64,000 nt of DNA from Cellulomonas sp. JZ18 (GTDB lineage: Bacteria; Actinomycetota; Actinomycetes; Actinomycetales; Cellulomonadaceae), in NCBI RefSeq assembly GCF_009720485.1, contig NZ_CP045245.1, forward strand, positions 3,968,001 through 4,032,000. The letters run 5' to 3'. The notes under the pieces were generated by a model, which saw only the letters and a program-made list of their open reading frames with translations, did not search any database and had not been told where the DNA came from. Position 1 is the stretch's first letter. Every line of letters starts with the position of its first letter. A program made the position numbers and the translations under genes. This document shows, piece after piece, positions 10,743 through 19,549 of this stretch.

Positions 10743-11558
10743 TCAGCGTCCCCGCGGTCTGCCGGCGGCCGCCGTGCTCGCTGCGACCGCGAGCGCGTCG
10801 GTGAGCGGGGTCCCGAGCAGCTCCTGCAGGTCTGTGCCGGTGGCGCCCAGGAGGCCGTGGCGGACGCAGCTCGCGATCGACGTCAGCATCGGCGGCTGGA
10901 AGGGCAGGAGCGTGCTGTCGGCCAGGAGGCGGGCGCGGTACTCGCCCAGACCGATGTCGTGGTGGACGACGCCGAGCCGTGCGGCGACGGCCTCGGCGTC
11001 GACCGGTCGGCCGACCAGCTCGTACGTCTTGCCGGCGTGAGCGGCCGGTGACGCCGCGACGACCGCCACGGCCGCAGCCAGGTCCGCCCGTGCGACCGCG
11101 GCCAGAGCACCGGCACCGAACGCGGACTCGATGCCGTCCGCCGTCCACGTCAGCAGCGAGCCGAACAGCTCCGCGTACAGACCGTTGCGCAGGATGGTCC
11201 ACGGCAGCCCGCTCTCGCGGACGACGCTCTCGGTCACCCGGTGCGCGAGGGCGAACCCGAGGTGGTCACCGGCGCCGGTCAGGCTCGTGTAGACGACGTG
11301 ACGGACGCCGTCGCGGACGGCGGCGTCCACGGCAGCCCGGTGACGGGCGACGACCCGGTCGTCCTCGGCGTAGCCGGCCGAGACGAGGACGAGCGTCGCG
11401 ACGCCCGCGAGGTCCAGGCTGTCCGGGTCGTCGAGGTCGAGATGACGCTGCCCCGCCCCCGGGGTGCGACTGCCCCCCACGGCCGGCGCGCTCTGCGCGG
11501 TCAGCGCCGCGAGGGTCAGCGACGCCAACCGCCCGCTCGCCCCGGTCACCAGGATCAT
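10743..11558 (-). CDS. NmrA/QorB-type NAD(P)-binding oxidoreductase
   Basis: A 271-aa atypical short-chain dehydrogenase. An N-terminal Rossmann fold (MILVTGASGRLAS) carries the dinucleotide-binding glycines, and the HVVYTSLTGAG strand and ILRNGLY motif are typical of NmrA/QorB quinone reductases. It lacks the classical YxxxK catalytic pair, as expected for this family. AAGGGA precedes the ATG. It is divergent from an HxlR regulator, the arrangement of qorB-type genes with their redox or electrophile-sensing repressor. Probably detoxifies quinones; the substrate is inferred. Confidence 0.85.
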   Translation of the reverse strand: MILVTGASGRLASLTLAALTAQSAPAVGGSRTPGAGQRHLDLDDPDSLDLAGVATLVLVSAGYAEDDRVVARHRAAVDAAVRDGVRHVVYTSLTGAGDHLGFALAHRVTESVVRESGLPWTILRNGLYAELFGSLLTWTADGIESAFGAGALAAVARADLAAAVAVVAASPAAHAGKTYELVGRPVDAEAVAARLGVVHHDIGLGEYRARLLADSTLLPFQPPMLTSIASCVRHGLLGATGTDLQELLGTPLTDALAVAASTAAAGRPRGR

Positions 11559-11640
11559 CGGCCGTCCCTTCGTGGTGCTGCTCGGTCACTACGCTGCAGA
11601 TCGTGAACCGGGCCGACCAGGCCGACAAGGAGGCACGTGC

Positions 11641-12063
11641 GTGTCAGTGGGGCACACCGCTGTGACCACCGAGGTGGCGGACCTCGAGCCGTGCGGCCGG
11701 CCGGACCACCCGGACTGCGGCATCCGCGACGTCCTGGACCGGGTCGGGGACAGGTGGACCGTGCTGGTCGTCACGGAGCTGGCGCCGGGCCCGCGTCGCT
11801 TCCGTGAGCTGCAGCGCGCCGTCCACGGCATCTCCCAGCGGATGCTCACCCTGACCCTGCGGCGGCTCGAACGTGACGGCCTCGTGCTCCGCACCGTCCA
11901 CGCGACCGTGCCGGCGCAGGTCGACTACCGGCTCACCGACGACGGTGCCAGCCTCACGCACCTCGTCCGGGCACTGGCGGACTGGTCGCTGACCCACCGG
12001 GACACCATCGCCCGCGCGCGGCACGCCTATGACGCCCTGCACCCCGGCAACGAGCTGCGGTGA
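11641..12063 (+). CDS. HxlR-family winged-helix transcriptional regulator
   Basis: A 140-aa MarR/HxlR-type regulator. The family core is complete: CGIRDVLDRVGDRW near residues 26-39, then FRELQRAVHGISQRMLT (recognition helix) and the RLERDGLV wing. A Cys near the N-terminus of the domain is the residue that senses oxidants or electrophiles in several HxlR proteins. AAGGAGG (11627-11633) sets the start at GTG 11641. It is divergent from the QorB-like gene, with 82 nt between starts, and most likely represses it. Confidence 0.88.
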   Translation: MSVGHTAVTTEVADLEPCGRPDHPDCGIRDVLDRVGDRWTVLVVTELAPGPRRFRELQRAVHGISQRMLTLTLRRLERDGLVLRTVHATVPAQVDYRLTDDGASLTHLVRALADWSLTHRDTIARARHAYDALHPGNELR

Positions 12064-12233
12064 CCGTCCCGACGGGACCGAGGGTCGCCGCCCCGGGCCG
12101 CAGGTGCACCTGAGCGGCCGACGAGGCGGCGCAGCGGTCCGCCGGGCACGCCCGCCCGGCTCGTCCGACCCACGGCCGTCGTGCGCGACACGGCCTCCTC
12201 TCGGGCCGTCGACGACTCCGGCATGCTCGGGCG

Positions 12234-12672
12234 GTGAGCACCCCGCTGAGCGCGTCGTGGAAGCCGCGTTGGTACAACCTGGACCAGTCGTTGGCGGTCG
12301 GCCGCCGTGACGCCTTCGCCCTGTCGCTCCCCGGCCCGGGGACCCAGCAGGAGGTCGTCTTCGCGACCTGGGGAGAGTCGACGTACTGGATGGCGACCGT
12401 CGTGGCGATGACGCACTCACGGTTCGGTCCCGTCGACGAGGTGGACGCCACGTCCTTCGGGAGTACACGTTCCGGTTCGCGGACGGGCGATGGGTCGCCG
12501 TCGAGGCGGAGGAAGGGCCTGGGCGGGTGAACTCGGCGAGCCCGGACTTCCCCGTGAGCGACTGTGACGAGAAGTGGGCGCGCACGGGGGCTGGGACCTG
12601 CACGTCCTGCTCGCGGACGTCGAGGGTCCGGTGCCGGTCGAGGTGGCGAGGACACTGATGCACCGGCGGTGA
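12234..12672 (+). CDS. Hypothetical protein, two frame breaks
   Basis: Coding potential runs from GTG 12234 (CATGCT box 6 nt upstream) to TGA 12672 but changes frame twice. One extra G at 12459-12461 and one at 12586-12590 restore a continuous product of about 146 aa. It begins MSTPLSASWKPRWYNLDQSL and ends VARTLMHRR. It is soluble and Trp-rich, resembling small stand-alone proteins of unknown function. Because both breaks sit in G runs, as elsewhere in this window, they are probably base-calling errors. Function unknown. Confidence 0.5.
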
Positions 12673-12715
12673 CTGCGCCACAGGCCGACGGCGAGCACTG
12701 CGCGGGTGGCGGCGC

Positions 12716-13704
12716 TCAAGGACGCTGCGGTGTAGCCGTGGTGCCGGCGCCGCGCACCGCGCCGGCCCGGAGGCGGTCGGAGAGGGCGAGGACCTCGTCG
12801 CGAAGGGCGTCCGGGGTGATCACCTCGAAGTCCCAGCCGAGCCCGGCCAGCATGCGGGCCATGCCGTCGAGGTGCTCGGCGCGCGTCTCGAGGAGCACAC
12901 CGTCGACGTGCTCGCTCAGCCGCCCCACGCTCCGGGGCAGTCGCTCGCCCGCTTCCGCGAGGGTGGTCCGCAGCACGACGGCGACCTCGTGCGACCACCC
13001 GACCGCGGCGATCCCCGAGACGACCTGCGCCGTCGCGTCGAAGTCGGCGGGCACGACGTAGGAGCCGTCGCCGTGTCGGACCGAGGCGATGCGGTCCAGG
13101 CGGAACGTCCGCACGTCGTCACGGCCGTGGTCGTGGCCGGTGGCGTACCACCGGCCGGAGTGGAAGACCAGACCGTAGACGTCGAGCTCACGCTGCGACT
13201 CCTGCCCGTCCCAGGCGGTGTAGGCGATCACGACGGTGCGCCGCGCACGCGCCGCCCAGGCGAGGTCGAGCAGGGTCTCGGCGCCGGCGGGAGCGCCGGC
13301 GCGCGCGGGGTCGTGAACTGCGCGGTCGACAGCAGGCTGCCGAGCCGCTCGCCCAGGGCCCGCGGCAGCACTCGCGACACCTTGGCCAGTGCGCTCGCCG
13401 TCGCCGCGCGCTCGGTGGTGGCGAGCCCCGCGCGTTCCGCGGCCTGCAGGCCCAGGACGACGGCGACGGCCTCGTCGTCGGTGAGCATCAGCGGCGGCAG
13501 CTTGTAACCCGGTGAGAGCCGGTAGCCGCCGTACCTGCCCCGCTGCGCCTGGACCGGGATCCCGAGGTCGGCAAGGTGCTCGGCGTAGCGCCGGACCGTC
13601 CGCTCGTCGACCCCGAGCCGCGCCGCGAGGTCGCCGACGGTGCGCTGCCCGCCCGCCTGCAGCAGCTCCAGCATCGCGAGCACGCGCGCGGTCGGGCGGG
13701 TCAC
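12716..13704 (-). CDS. WYL-domain transcriptional regulator, DeoR/YafY type (frame break)
   Basis: The N-terminal part (GTG 13704, CGAGGAG ribosome site) encodes a winged HTH: LGVDERTVRRYAEHLADLGI, then GRYGGYRLSPGYKLPPLMLT. The C-terminal part, in another frame, encodes the WYL domain (HSGRWYATGHD, FRLDRIASV) and a WCX extension. Adding one G to the G4 run at 13307-13310 joins them into about 330 aa. WYL regulators bind nucleic acid or nucleotide-like ligands. It is divergent from the alpha/beta hydrolase, with 89 nt between starts, so it probably controls that gene. Confidence 0.8.
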
Positions 13705-13780
13705 GGCGCTCCTCGGGGCTGCACGGGAAGGACGGCGAATGCGTTCGGAATACCGGGCGGTTCCTGTCCGCAAACGACCG

Positions 13781-13786
13781 TAGCGT
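13781..13786 (+). promoter_or_regulatory. -10 box (TAGCGT) of leaderless hydrolase gene
   Basis: TAGCGT, then 7 nt, then ATG 13794. There is no ribosome site, so a leaderless mRNA is likely. Confidence 0.5.
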
Positions 13787-13793
13787 CATCGTC

Positions 13794-14534
13794 ATGACGA
13801 CCACCACCTACGTCCTCGTCCCCGGCTTCTGGCTCGGCGCCTCGGTCTGGCGCGCCGTCGCCGACTCGCTGCGCGACCTCGGCCACGTCGTGCACGCCGT
13901 CGACCTGCCCGGCATGGGCGAGCGCGCGCACCTCGCCTCGCCGGCGACCGACCTGACGACCCACGTCGACGACGTGGTGCACCTGCTCGAGGAGCACGAC
14001 CTGCACGACGTCGTGCTCGTCGGTCACAGCTACGGCGCCCTCGTCACGACCGGTGCGGCCGACCGCGCGCCCGAGCGTGTGGCCCGCCTGGTGTACATCG
14101 ACTCGGGCCCCCTGCCGGACGGCATGGCGCAGGCCGACTTCGAGGGACCCGATGCACGGGCGGCCAACGAGGACCTGGTCATGGCGCAGGGCGACGGCTG
14201 GAAGCTCCCGCCGCCGCCCTGGGCCGTGCTCGCCGCCGAGGTGCCCGAGGTCGACGACGTCGCCGTCGCCGCGCTGGTCGAGGGCTCGCAGCCGCAGCCC
14301 TGGCGCACCGCCACCCAGCCGGTCGCGCTCACCGGCGCCTGGGAGCGCCTGCCACGGACGGGAGTGCTGTGCAGCTTCAGCCTGGAGCAGCTGCGGCAGA
14401 TGGCACCCCACGCGCCGGTGTTCGCGCACATGGTCGAGGGTGACTGGACGTACGTCGAGCTGCCGACGTGGCACTGGCCGATGGTGAGCCGACCGGTGGA
14501 GCTCGCCCAGGTGCTGGACTCGGTCAGCCGCTAG
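13794..14534 (+). CDS. Alpha/beta-fold hydrolase (esterase-like)
   Basis: A 246-aa alpha/beta hydrolase. The oxyanion-hole motif VLVPGFWLGASVW lies near residues 7-19. The nucleophile elbow GHSYGAL (about 81-87) holds the catalytic Ser, and the C-terminal catalytic His is in PTWHWPM. It resembles MhpC/EstC-like esterases. No signal peptide, so cytoplasmic. Controlled, in all likelihood, by the divergent WYL regulator. Substrate unknown. Confidence 0.85.
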   Translation: MTTTTYVLVPGFWLGASVWRAVADSLRDLGHVVHAVDLPGMGERAHLASPATDLTTHVDDVVHLLEEHDLHDVVLVGHSYGALVTTGAADRAPERVARLVYIDSGPLPDGMAQADFEGPDARAANEDLVMAQGDGWKLPPPPWAVLAAEVPEVDDVAVAALVEGSQPQPWRTATQPVALTGAWERLPRTGVLCSFSLEQLRQMAPHAPVFAHMVEGDWTYVELPTWHWPMVSRPVELAQVLDSVSR

Positions 14535-14549
14535 GTGCGTGCTTCTGCG

Positions 14550-15290
14550 GGAGTCCACGACGCCGACCGCGCGCACGCCCCCCGGCTGCGCGGCCATCCC
14601 TCCCGCCTCGCTGAGGGCCTCGCTCCCGCGCCACGAGTTGCCCAGCATGGCCGTCCAGCGTGCGCCGGCCGTCGCCAGCATCAGGTGGTGCGTCACGTAC
14701 GTCGTCCTCAGCGGCAGCAAGCTGCCCAGCAGCTCCGGCAGCTCCGGCAGCGTGCCCTCGACACGCCGCGTCCGCAGGACGCCGCCGGTGAGCTCCGTCG
14801 TGGCACGGCCGCGCCAGGACACGAGCACGTCCGCGCACGTCGCGGCGTCCGCCGCGAGGAACGTGATGCCGTGCGTCACCGGGAACCACGCACCGTCGAG
14901 CAGCTACCGCTCGTCCGTCGTACCGACCATGCCGGATGCTCTCACTCGCACGCGCCGGCGACGAGGACGGGCGCTCCACCACGACGGCCGCCCGCGCTTC
15001 GACAAGCACCGGCTCCCCCAAGGGGATGTCGGGGGCGACCCGGGTCCCGGGCGTCATCTCGCGGAACGCACGGTCCTGAGCGGAGAACGGCTGCCCGTCA
15101 TCGGTGGAGCTGGCCGGGCCGACCATCAGCGAGTTCGCGCGGTGTCGTTGAGGTTCGAGTAGCCCTGAAGCAGCAGCAGCGGATGGGCGCGCGCGCCTCG
15201 TGCTGCCGCCCGTCAGACTTGGGAAACCCTCCTGGACGGAAGCCTCGTTCTGGCAGCGGGGCGTGCGACCCTCGGGGAATCTGGTCACAC
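14550..15290 (-). pseudogene. Decayed coding fragments, minus strand
   Basis: Between the hydrolase and the accessory island the minus strand shows protein-like stretches without an intact gene. One reads LLDGAWFPVTHGITFLAADA and onward (about 14909 to 14555), preceded directly by a stop and lacking its own stop. Further upstream, segments such as LLQGYSNLNDTAR and SSTDDGQPFSAQDR occur in different frames. Together they look like one damaged gene of unknown family. Several breaks are not at G/C runs, so real decay is more likely here than base-calling error. Confidence 0.35.
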
Positions 15291-15303
15291 TGGTTAACTT
15301 CTG

Positions 15304-15501
15304 TCACATGAGTCGCGCGTCACAGGGCCGGAGGGCCTCCGCGTAGGCGAACTCGGTCGTCATCACGGCTACCCGGAGCGCAGAAGCGGTGACATCGGCC
15401 GAAACCTTGATCACTGTCCCGAGCAGGACCGATCCGGCGCCAGGGACGCATCGCGGCCCGGCCTGAGTAGGGCCCACTACCGCAGGCGTGACGACCAGCA
15501 T
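15304..15501 (-). CDS. Possible small protein, 65 aa
   Basis: ATG 15501 opens a 65-codon frame with no clear ribosome site; the C-terminal half (LRVAVMTTEFAYAEALRPCD) looks plausible as protein. The rest of the 15.3-15.7 kb stretch holds nothing recognisable. Low confidence: it may be a fragment or chance. Confidence 0.2.
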   Translation of the reverse strand: MLVVTPAVVGPTQAGPRCVPGAGSVLLGTVIKVSADVTASALRVAVMTTEFAYAEALRPCDARLM

Positions 15502-15722
15502 CCGCTCGCGTGCTGGCGTGAAATCCCCAGTTGCCCGATGCGCCCGGATGTCAGCGAGGGGTGACCACCATGGTCGAAGCTTGACAGCCCCTGTCGCCGG
15601 GCCATACAGACCGGATCGGTGGCGGAGCGGGCGGGCCTTGCGGCGAACGTCTCTGCGACGCCCTGACCCGTCGCTCGGTCGCGTTGCGGCGTCCTTGGCG
15701 GTGCTCGCGGCATCATCAGGTC

Positions 15723-16496
15723 ATGTCGCGCGTGGAGTGGACGCGGCTCGCCGGCGAGGACGTCGAGGCTGTCGTCTCGATGCTGCTGTGTCTGGAGTAC
15801 CCCGATGCCGTCCGGGTGCGCCCTGCACAGGGCGATGGCGGCATCGACGTACTGGTGCCGTTGCCCGACGGCGGATTCGCCGTCTTCCAGGTCAAGCGCC
15901 ACGCCGAGAACCTCGACGCCAGTCAACGGACGAAGCTTGCAGCCTCGCACAAGCGCATGCGAACGTCGGAGTTCGCGCAGCGGTACGACATCCGCCGCTG
16001 GTACCCGACGATGCCGCTCGGTCCCACACCGACGGATCTGATGTGGATGGGCGACGTCGCCGGGGGCCAGCCCTGGGAAGCTCATTGGAAGGGCTTGAGC
16101 TTCATTGAGGCACTCATCTCGAAGTACCCGATGGTCGTGGACTACTACCTGCACGACGGCAAGCAGCGTGCGAACGACGCCATCGCACGGGTCACCGAGT
16201 TGCTCAAGAACCAGTTGGGCGTAGCGGCGGGCAGCCCGCTGAGTCCTCGAGACGCGATCACCACGCTGCACTCCCTGTTCGGTGCGCTGGACGACGCAGA
16301 CCCGTTCAACCTCTATGGCCTGTCTGTTGACCCAACCCGGCCGCAACTGGACCCTGCCGCGTTGCCGGACCGCACGGTCATGGCAGTTCAGTACGAGCTG
16401 CCTGGTGAGTCGTGGGCGACCGTCAAGGTCGTCGCGCGTGCCAACGAGTCGCTCGTCGAGCGCCCGGTCTCTCTGAGGGGTCTGCTGCACGAGTAG
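15723..16496 (+). CDS. Restriction-endonuclease-like protein, 3' end cut by IS
   Basis: A 257-aa soluble product. The segment GDGGIDVLVPLPDGGFAVFQ followed by VK is the D...(Q)xK core of PD-(D/E)xK nucleases of the Mrr/restriction-like type (about residues 38-60). ATG 15723 follows a CATCAT box by 6 nt. The last codons (GLLHE and the stop) lie inside the 26-bp terminal repeat of the IS element, so the native C-terminus is missing and the protein is probably truncated. Likely a DNA-cleaving defence protein at the edge of the island; whether it is still active is unclear. Confidence 0.6.
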   Translation: MSRVEWTRLAGEDVEAVVSMLLCLEYPDAVRVRPAQGDGGIDVLVPLPDGGFAVFQVKRHAENLDASQRTKLAASHKRMRTSEFAQRYDIRRWYPTMPLGPTPTDLMWMGDVAGGQPWEAHWKGLSFIEALISKYPMVVDYYLHDGKQRANDAIARVTELLKNQLGVAAGSPLSPRDAITTLHSLFGALDDADPFNLYGLSVDPTRPQLDPAALPDRTVMAVQYELPGESWATVKVVARANESLVERPVSLRGLLHE

Positions 16497-16502
16497 GTGA
16501 CA
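16477..16502 (+). repeat. IS left terminal inverted repeat
   Basis: 26 bp, an exact inverted match to 17678-17703. It contains the TAG that ends the upstream reading frame. Confidence 0.8.
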
Positions 16503-16509
16503 GCGGGTC

Positions 16510-17356
16510 TCAGGCTGCGAGTGCGACCTGAGTGGTCATGATGGTCTCGAACTCGACCGGCGTCAGGCGACCGAGGCGGGCCTGGCGTCGGCGGCGGTGG
16601 TAGGTCCGTTCGATCCAGATGATGATCGCCAGCCGCAACTCGTCACGGTTGGTCCATCGCCGCCGGTTGAGGACGTTCTTCTGCAGCAGCGCGAAGAACG
16701 ACTCCGTGGCGGCGTTGTCGCCCGCGGAGGCGACCTGGCCCATCGACCCGATCAGGTCGTGGTGGGCGAGCTCGCGCAGGACCTTTCGGCTTTGGAACTG
16801 GCTGCCGCGATCGCGATGGACCACGCACCCCGCCACGTCACCGCGCCGCTGCACCGCACTGGCCAGCGCATTCACGGCGATGCGGCACGTCATTCGGTCG
16901 CTGATCGAGTAGCCGACGATCCGGTTGGAGAACAGTCCTTGATCGCGCACAGGTACAGCCGGCCCTCGGCCGGTTCGGCGCATCGGCCCGGAACTGGCGC
17001 AGGACGAGGTCGTCGTGGGCCGGCGGGCCGGCCTTCTTGCCGTTCCTGCCGCGCTTCTTGCCGAACACCGACCACCAGCCGTGCTCCGACCAGATCCGCG
17101 ACACCGTGCGATCGCAGGCCCGCACACCCGCGCGGGCTACCTCGTCGGCCAGCAGTCGATGCCCGAACTCCGGGTCATCGCGGTGGGCGTCGAACAGCGC
17201 GTTGGCAAGGTGAGCCCGCTGCAGCTCGCGCGCGCCGACGGGCGAGGTGAGCCACCGGTAGTACGGCTGTCGCGCGAGCTTGAGGACCCGGCACGTCACC
17301 GCCACGGGGACCCCGTCGACGGCGAGCTCACTCACGAGCGGGTAGAGCCTTTTCCC
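16510..17356 (-). pseudogene. IS3-family transposase OrfB, degraded
   Basis: The DDE integrase part of the IS3 transposase. The N-terminal half (KRLYPLVSELAVDGVPVAVT, RTVSRIWSEHGWW) is intact. At about 16960-17000 the sequence jumps from RADAPNR to EGRLYLCAIKD, losing the usual WLTDITEH segment that holds the first catalytic Asp. It then shifts frame again to FSNRIVGYSISDRM. The remaining part has HRDRGSQFQS (second Asp) and the distal Glu region (NAATESFFALL). The protein cannot be catalytically complete. Confidence 0.8.
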
Positions 17357-17643
17357 GGCAGCTGCGCCTGAGACAAGTACGCCGCTGCTCGGCGCAGCAC
17401 CTCGTTCTCCTGCTCGAGCAGCCGGATACGCCGGCGCGCCTCGCGCAGCTCGGCCGACTCCGACGCGCTCGTGCCGGGACGGTTGCCGTCCTCGACGTCG
17501 GCGGCACGCAGCCAGTTCCGCAGACACGACTCGGCGATCCCGAAGTCCGCCGCGATCTGCTTGAGCGGAGCCCGCCCGCGGCGAGCGACCGCCACGACGT
17601 CATTCCGGAACTCCTGGGGATAGGGCCTGGGCACGGTGCACAT
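17332..17643 (-). CDS. IS3-family transposase OrfA
   Basis: A 103-aa helix-turn-helix protein (QEFRNDVVAVARRG, FGIAESCLRNWLRAADV) with a C-terminal leucine-zipper-like heptad region (ELREARRRIRLLEQENEVLR), as in IS3/IS911 OrfA. Near its end the run GGGAAAAGG (minus strand, 17356-17348) would allow a -1 shift into the OrfB frame, giving the OrfAB transposase. Confidence 0.88.
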   Translation of the reverse strand: MCTVPRPYPQEFRNDVVAVARRGRAPLKQIAADFGIAESCLRNWLRAADVEDGNRPGTSASESAELREARRRIRLLEQENEVLRRAAAYLSQAQLPGKGSTRS

Positions 17644-17677
17644 CCTTCCAGCGGCGCCCTCAGCGCCACAGGTCAGG

Positions 17678-17703
17678 TGTCACCTACTCGTGCAGCAGAC
17701 CCC
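17678..17703 (-). repeat. IS right terminal inverted repeat
   Basis: 26 bp, an exact inverted match to 16477-16502. It lies 35 nt upstream of the orfA start. Confidence 0.8.
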
Positions 17704-18050
17704 GGACCGTCCGGGTCGATCATGCCGCGGCAGCAGTGGCGGAAGGTCGTTGACGTCGTTCGGGGACCGATAGCCGAGGCCGGAGCGTGGTTCCCCGGCG
17801 TCATCGAGGCGTAGGTGCGCCGCGTGGTTCTCAGGAGCCGGGGTCCCGGAGCGCCTCGAGCATCGGGCTCCCGTTCTCGGCTCGGAGCTGGCATCCCCGC
17901 ATCCACCCGCCGGACCGACGATCGCGCCGCCGCCGAGGACGTCAAGGAATCCACGGGCGCTGTCGGGCACGCCGTTGATGGCGTCGGAACGACGCTCCGA
18001 CCGGGTCTGGGTCGCGACACGCGGGTGCGCGTCTCGAACATCAGCTCGAA
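17704..18050. other. Non-coding stretch with transposase-end remnant
   Basis: About 350 nt between the IS and the methyltransferase gene with no intact gene. The minus strand reads SGLGYRSPNDVND near 17740-17780, which resembles the C-terminal end of IS3-type transposases (LGYRSPxxV), so an older insertion probably lay here. The remainder shows nothing recognisable. Confidence 0.35.
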
Positions 18051-18055
18051 CAAGC

Positions 18056-18061
18056 TAAGCT
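18056..18061 (+). promoter_or_regulatory. -10 box (TAAGCT) of leaderless methyltransferase gene
   Basis: TAAGCT is followed by 6 nt and ATG 18068. No ribosome site. The same arrangement recurs at other island genes. Confidence 0.55.
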
Positions 18062-18067
18062 GGCCCC

Positions 18068-19515
18068 ATGCATGCCAGTGACCCCGTCGCTGACGGTCGT
18101 CCGGACCAGGCGGCCTTCGACTTCGTCGACCTCTTCGCCGGCGTCGGCGGGTTCCACGCAGCACTGAAGAGCTACGGCGGCGAGTGCGTCTACGCGGTGG
18201 AGATCGACAAGGCGGCAGCCGCCGTCTACCGGCACAACTGGGGACACGATCCCCTCGGCGACATCACTAAGGACGCGACCGACGGCGTCATGAACGTCGG
18301 CCCCCACGATGTCCTCACAGCCGGCTTCCCATGCCAGCCCTTCTCCAAGTCCGGCGCCCAGCGGGGCATGGAGGAGACCCGCGGGACGCTCTACTGGAAC
18401 ATCCTCCAGATCATCCACTCGCGTAAGCCCACAGTGGTGCTCCTCGAGAACGTTCGGAACCTCGCTGGCCCTCGCCACTTCCACGAGTGGGAAGTGATCA
18501 TCAGCACCCTCCGCGAGGCTGGCTACTGGGTCAGTGACGAGCCGGCCATCTTCTCGCCGCACCTCCTCCCCCGGAGCGCGGCGGCCGTCCGCAAGTACGC
18601 GAGCGCGTCTTCATCACAGCCACTCGCATCCCCGATGACGCGTGGGGGCGCCCTGAGCTGGACGTGGCTCCTGAGCCCGTTGCCTCTCTTCGAGAGCCGA
18701 TCGACGGATGGAAGCCGAAGGCGCAGTGGCACCTGGAGGACATCCTCGACGACTCGCACAACGTGCCAGGCTGTGACCTCTCCGAGCCTGAGCGGCTGTG
18801 GATCAACGCGTGGAACGACTTCGTCGAGCTGATGTACGAGGCGCGCGAAGGGCGCCAGCTCCCTGGGTTCCCACTCTGGGCGGACTCGTGGCGAGACGTC
18901 CAAGACGCATGGCTACCCGACCCCGCTGACGTGCCGGACGCACTCGAAGCACCCGAGATCGACCCGACGTTGCCGGACTGGAAGCGGAGCCACCTCCGCA
19001 ACAACTACCGGTTCTTCATCGAGCATCACCGCGCGATCCGGGCCTGGGCTGAGCGGTGGGGTGTCTTCACGCCTGCGTTCCCGCCCTCCCGGCGGAAGCT
19101 CGAGTGGCAGGCGCAGAAGACGCCACGGCTGTGGGACACCGTCATGCACCTGCGTCCTTCGGGTATCCGCGCGAAGGCTGCCACGTATGTGCCTGCCCTG
19201 GTTGCCATCACTCAGACCAGCATCGTTGGCCCACGGGAGCGCAGACTCTCGCCTCGTGAGACCGCGCGCCTCCAGGGCTTGCCCGACAGCTTCGACTTTG
19301 GAAGCCAGCCAGCGGCTGTCTCCTACCGTCAGATGGGGAACGGCGTGAACGTCGGAGTCGTCTGGCACATCCTTCGGGAGCACGTACGGCGCGACGAGTG
19401 GCTGCTGAAGATGACGCCAGCTGGCGCCCGGATCCGCGACGCCGTGCTGAGCGCACCCCTCAGCCCCGACGGGATTCTCGCCAGCCACGCTCCCTCTGGT
19501 TCGGCCCCTGCCTAG
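18068..19515 (+). CDS. DNA (cytosine-5) methyltransferase (frame break)
   Basis: Methylates cytosine C5 in DNA using S-adenosylmethionine. Visible motifs are motif I DLFAGVGGFH (about 21-30), motif IV GFPCQPFS with catalytic Cys89, motif VI ENVRNL, and near the end RLQGLPDSF and motif X QMGNGVNV. A long target-recognition region lies between. One extra C in the C5 run at 18568-18572 is needed to join the two halves into about 480 aa. It heads a cluster with HNH, Vsr, a 1026-aa protein and a DUF1998 helicase, so it probably marks self DNA for that defence system, with Vsr repairing the resulting T:G mismatches. Confidence 0.88.
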
Positions 19516-19549
19516 ACCCGGCCGGCGCCAAGCCGAAGCACTGCACGAC

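Larger units (their letters stand above)
16477..17703 (-). mobile_element. IS3-family insertion sequence, 1227 bp, inactive
   Basis: The element is bounded by perfect 26-bp inverted repeats (16477-16502 and 17678-17703) and carries orfA and orfB on the minus strand with a -1 slippage site between them. Size and gene layout fit the IS3 family. OrfB lacks the segment with its first catalytic Asp. No clear target-site duplication is seen. The left repeat supplies the stop codon of the nuclease-like gene. Confidence 0.8.
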
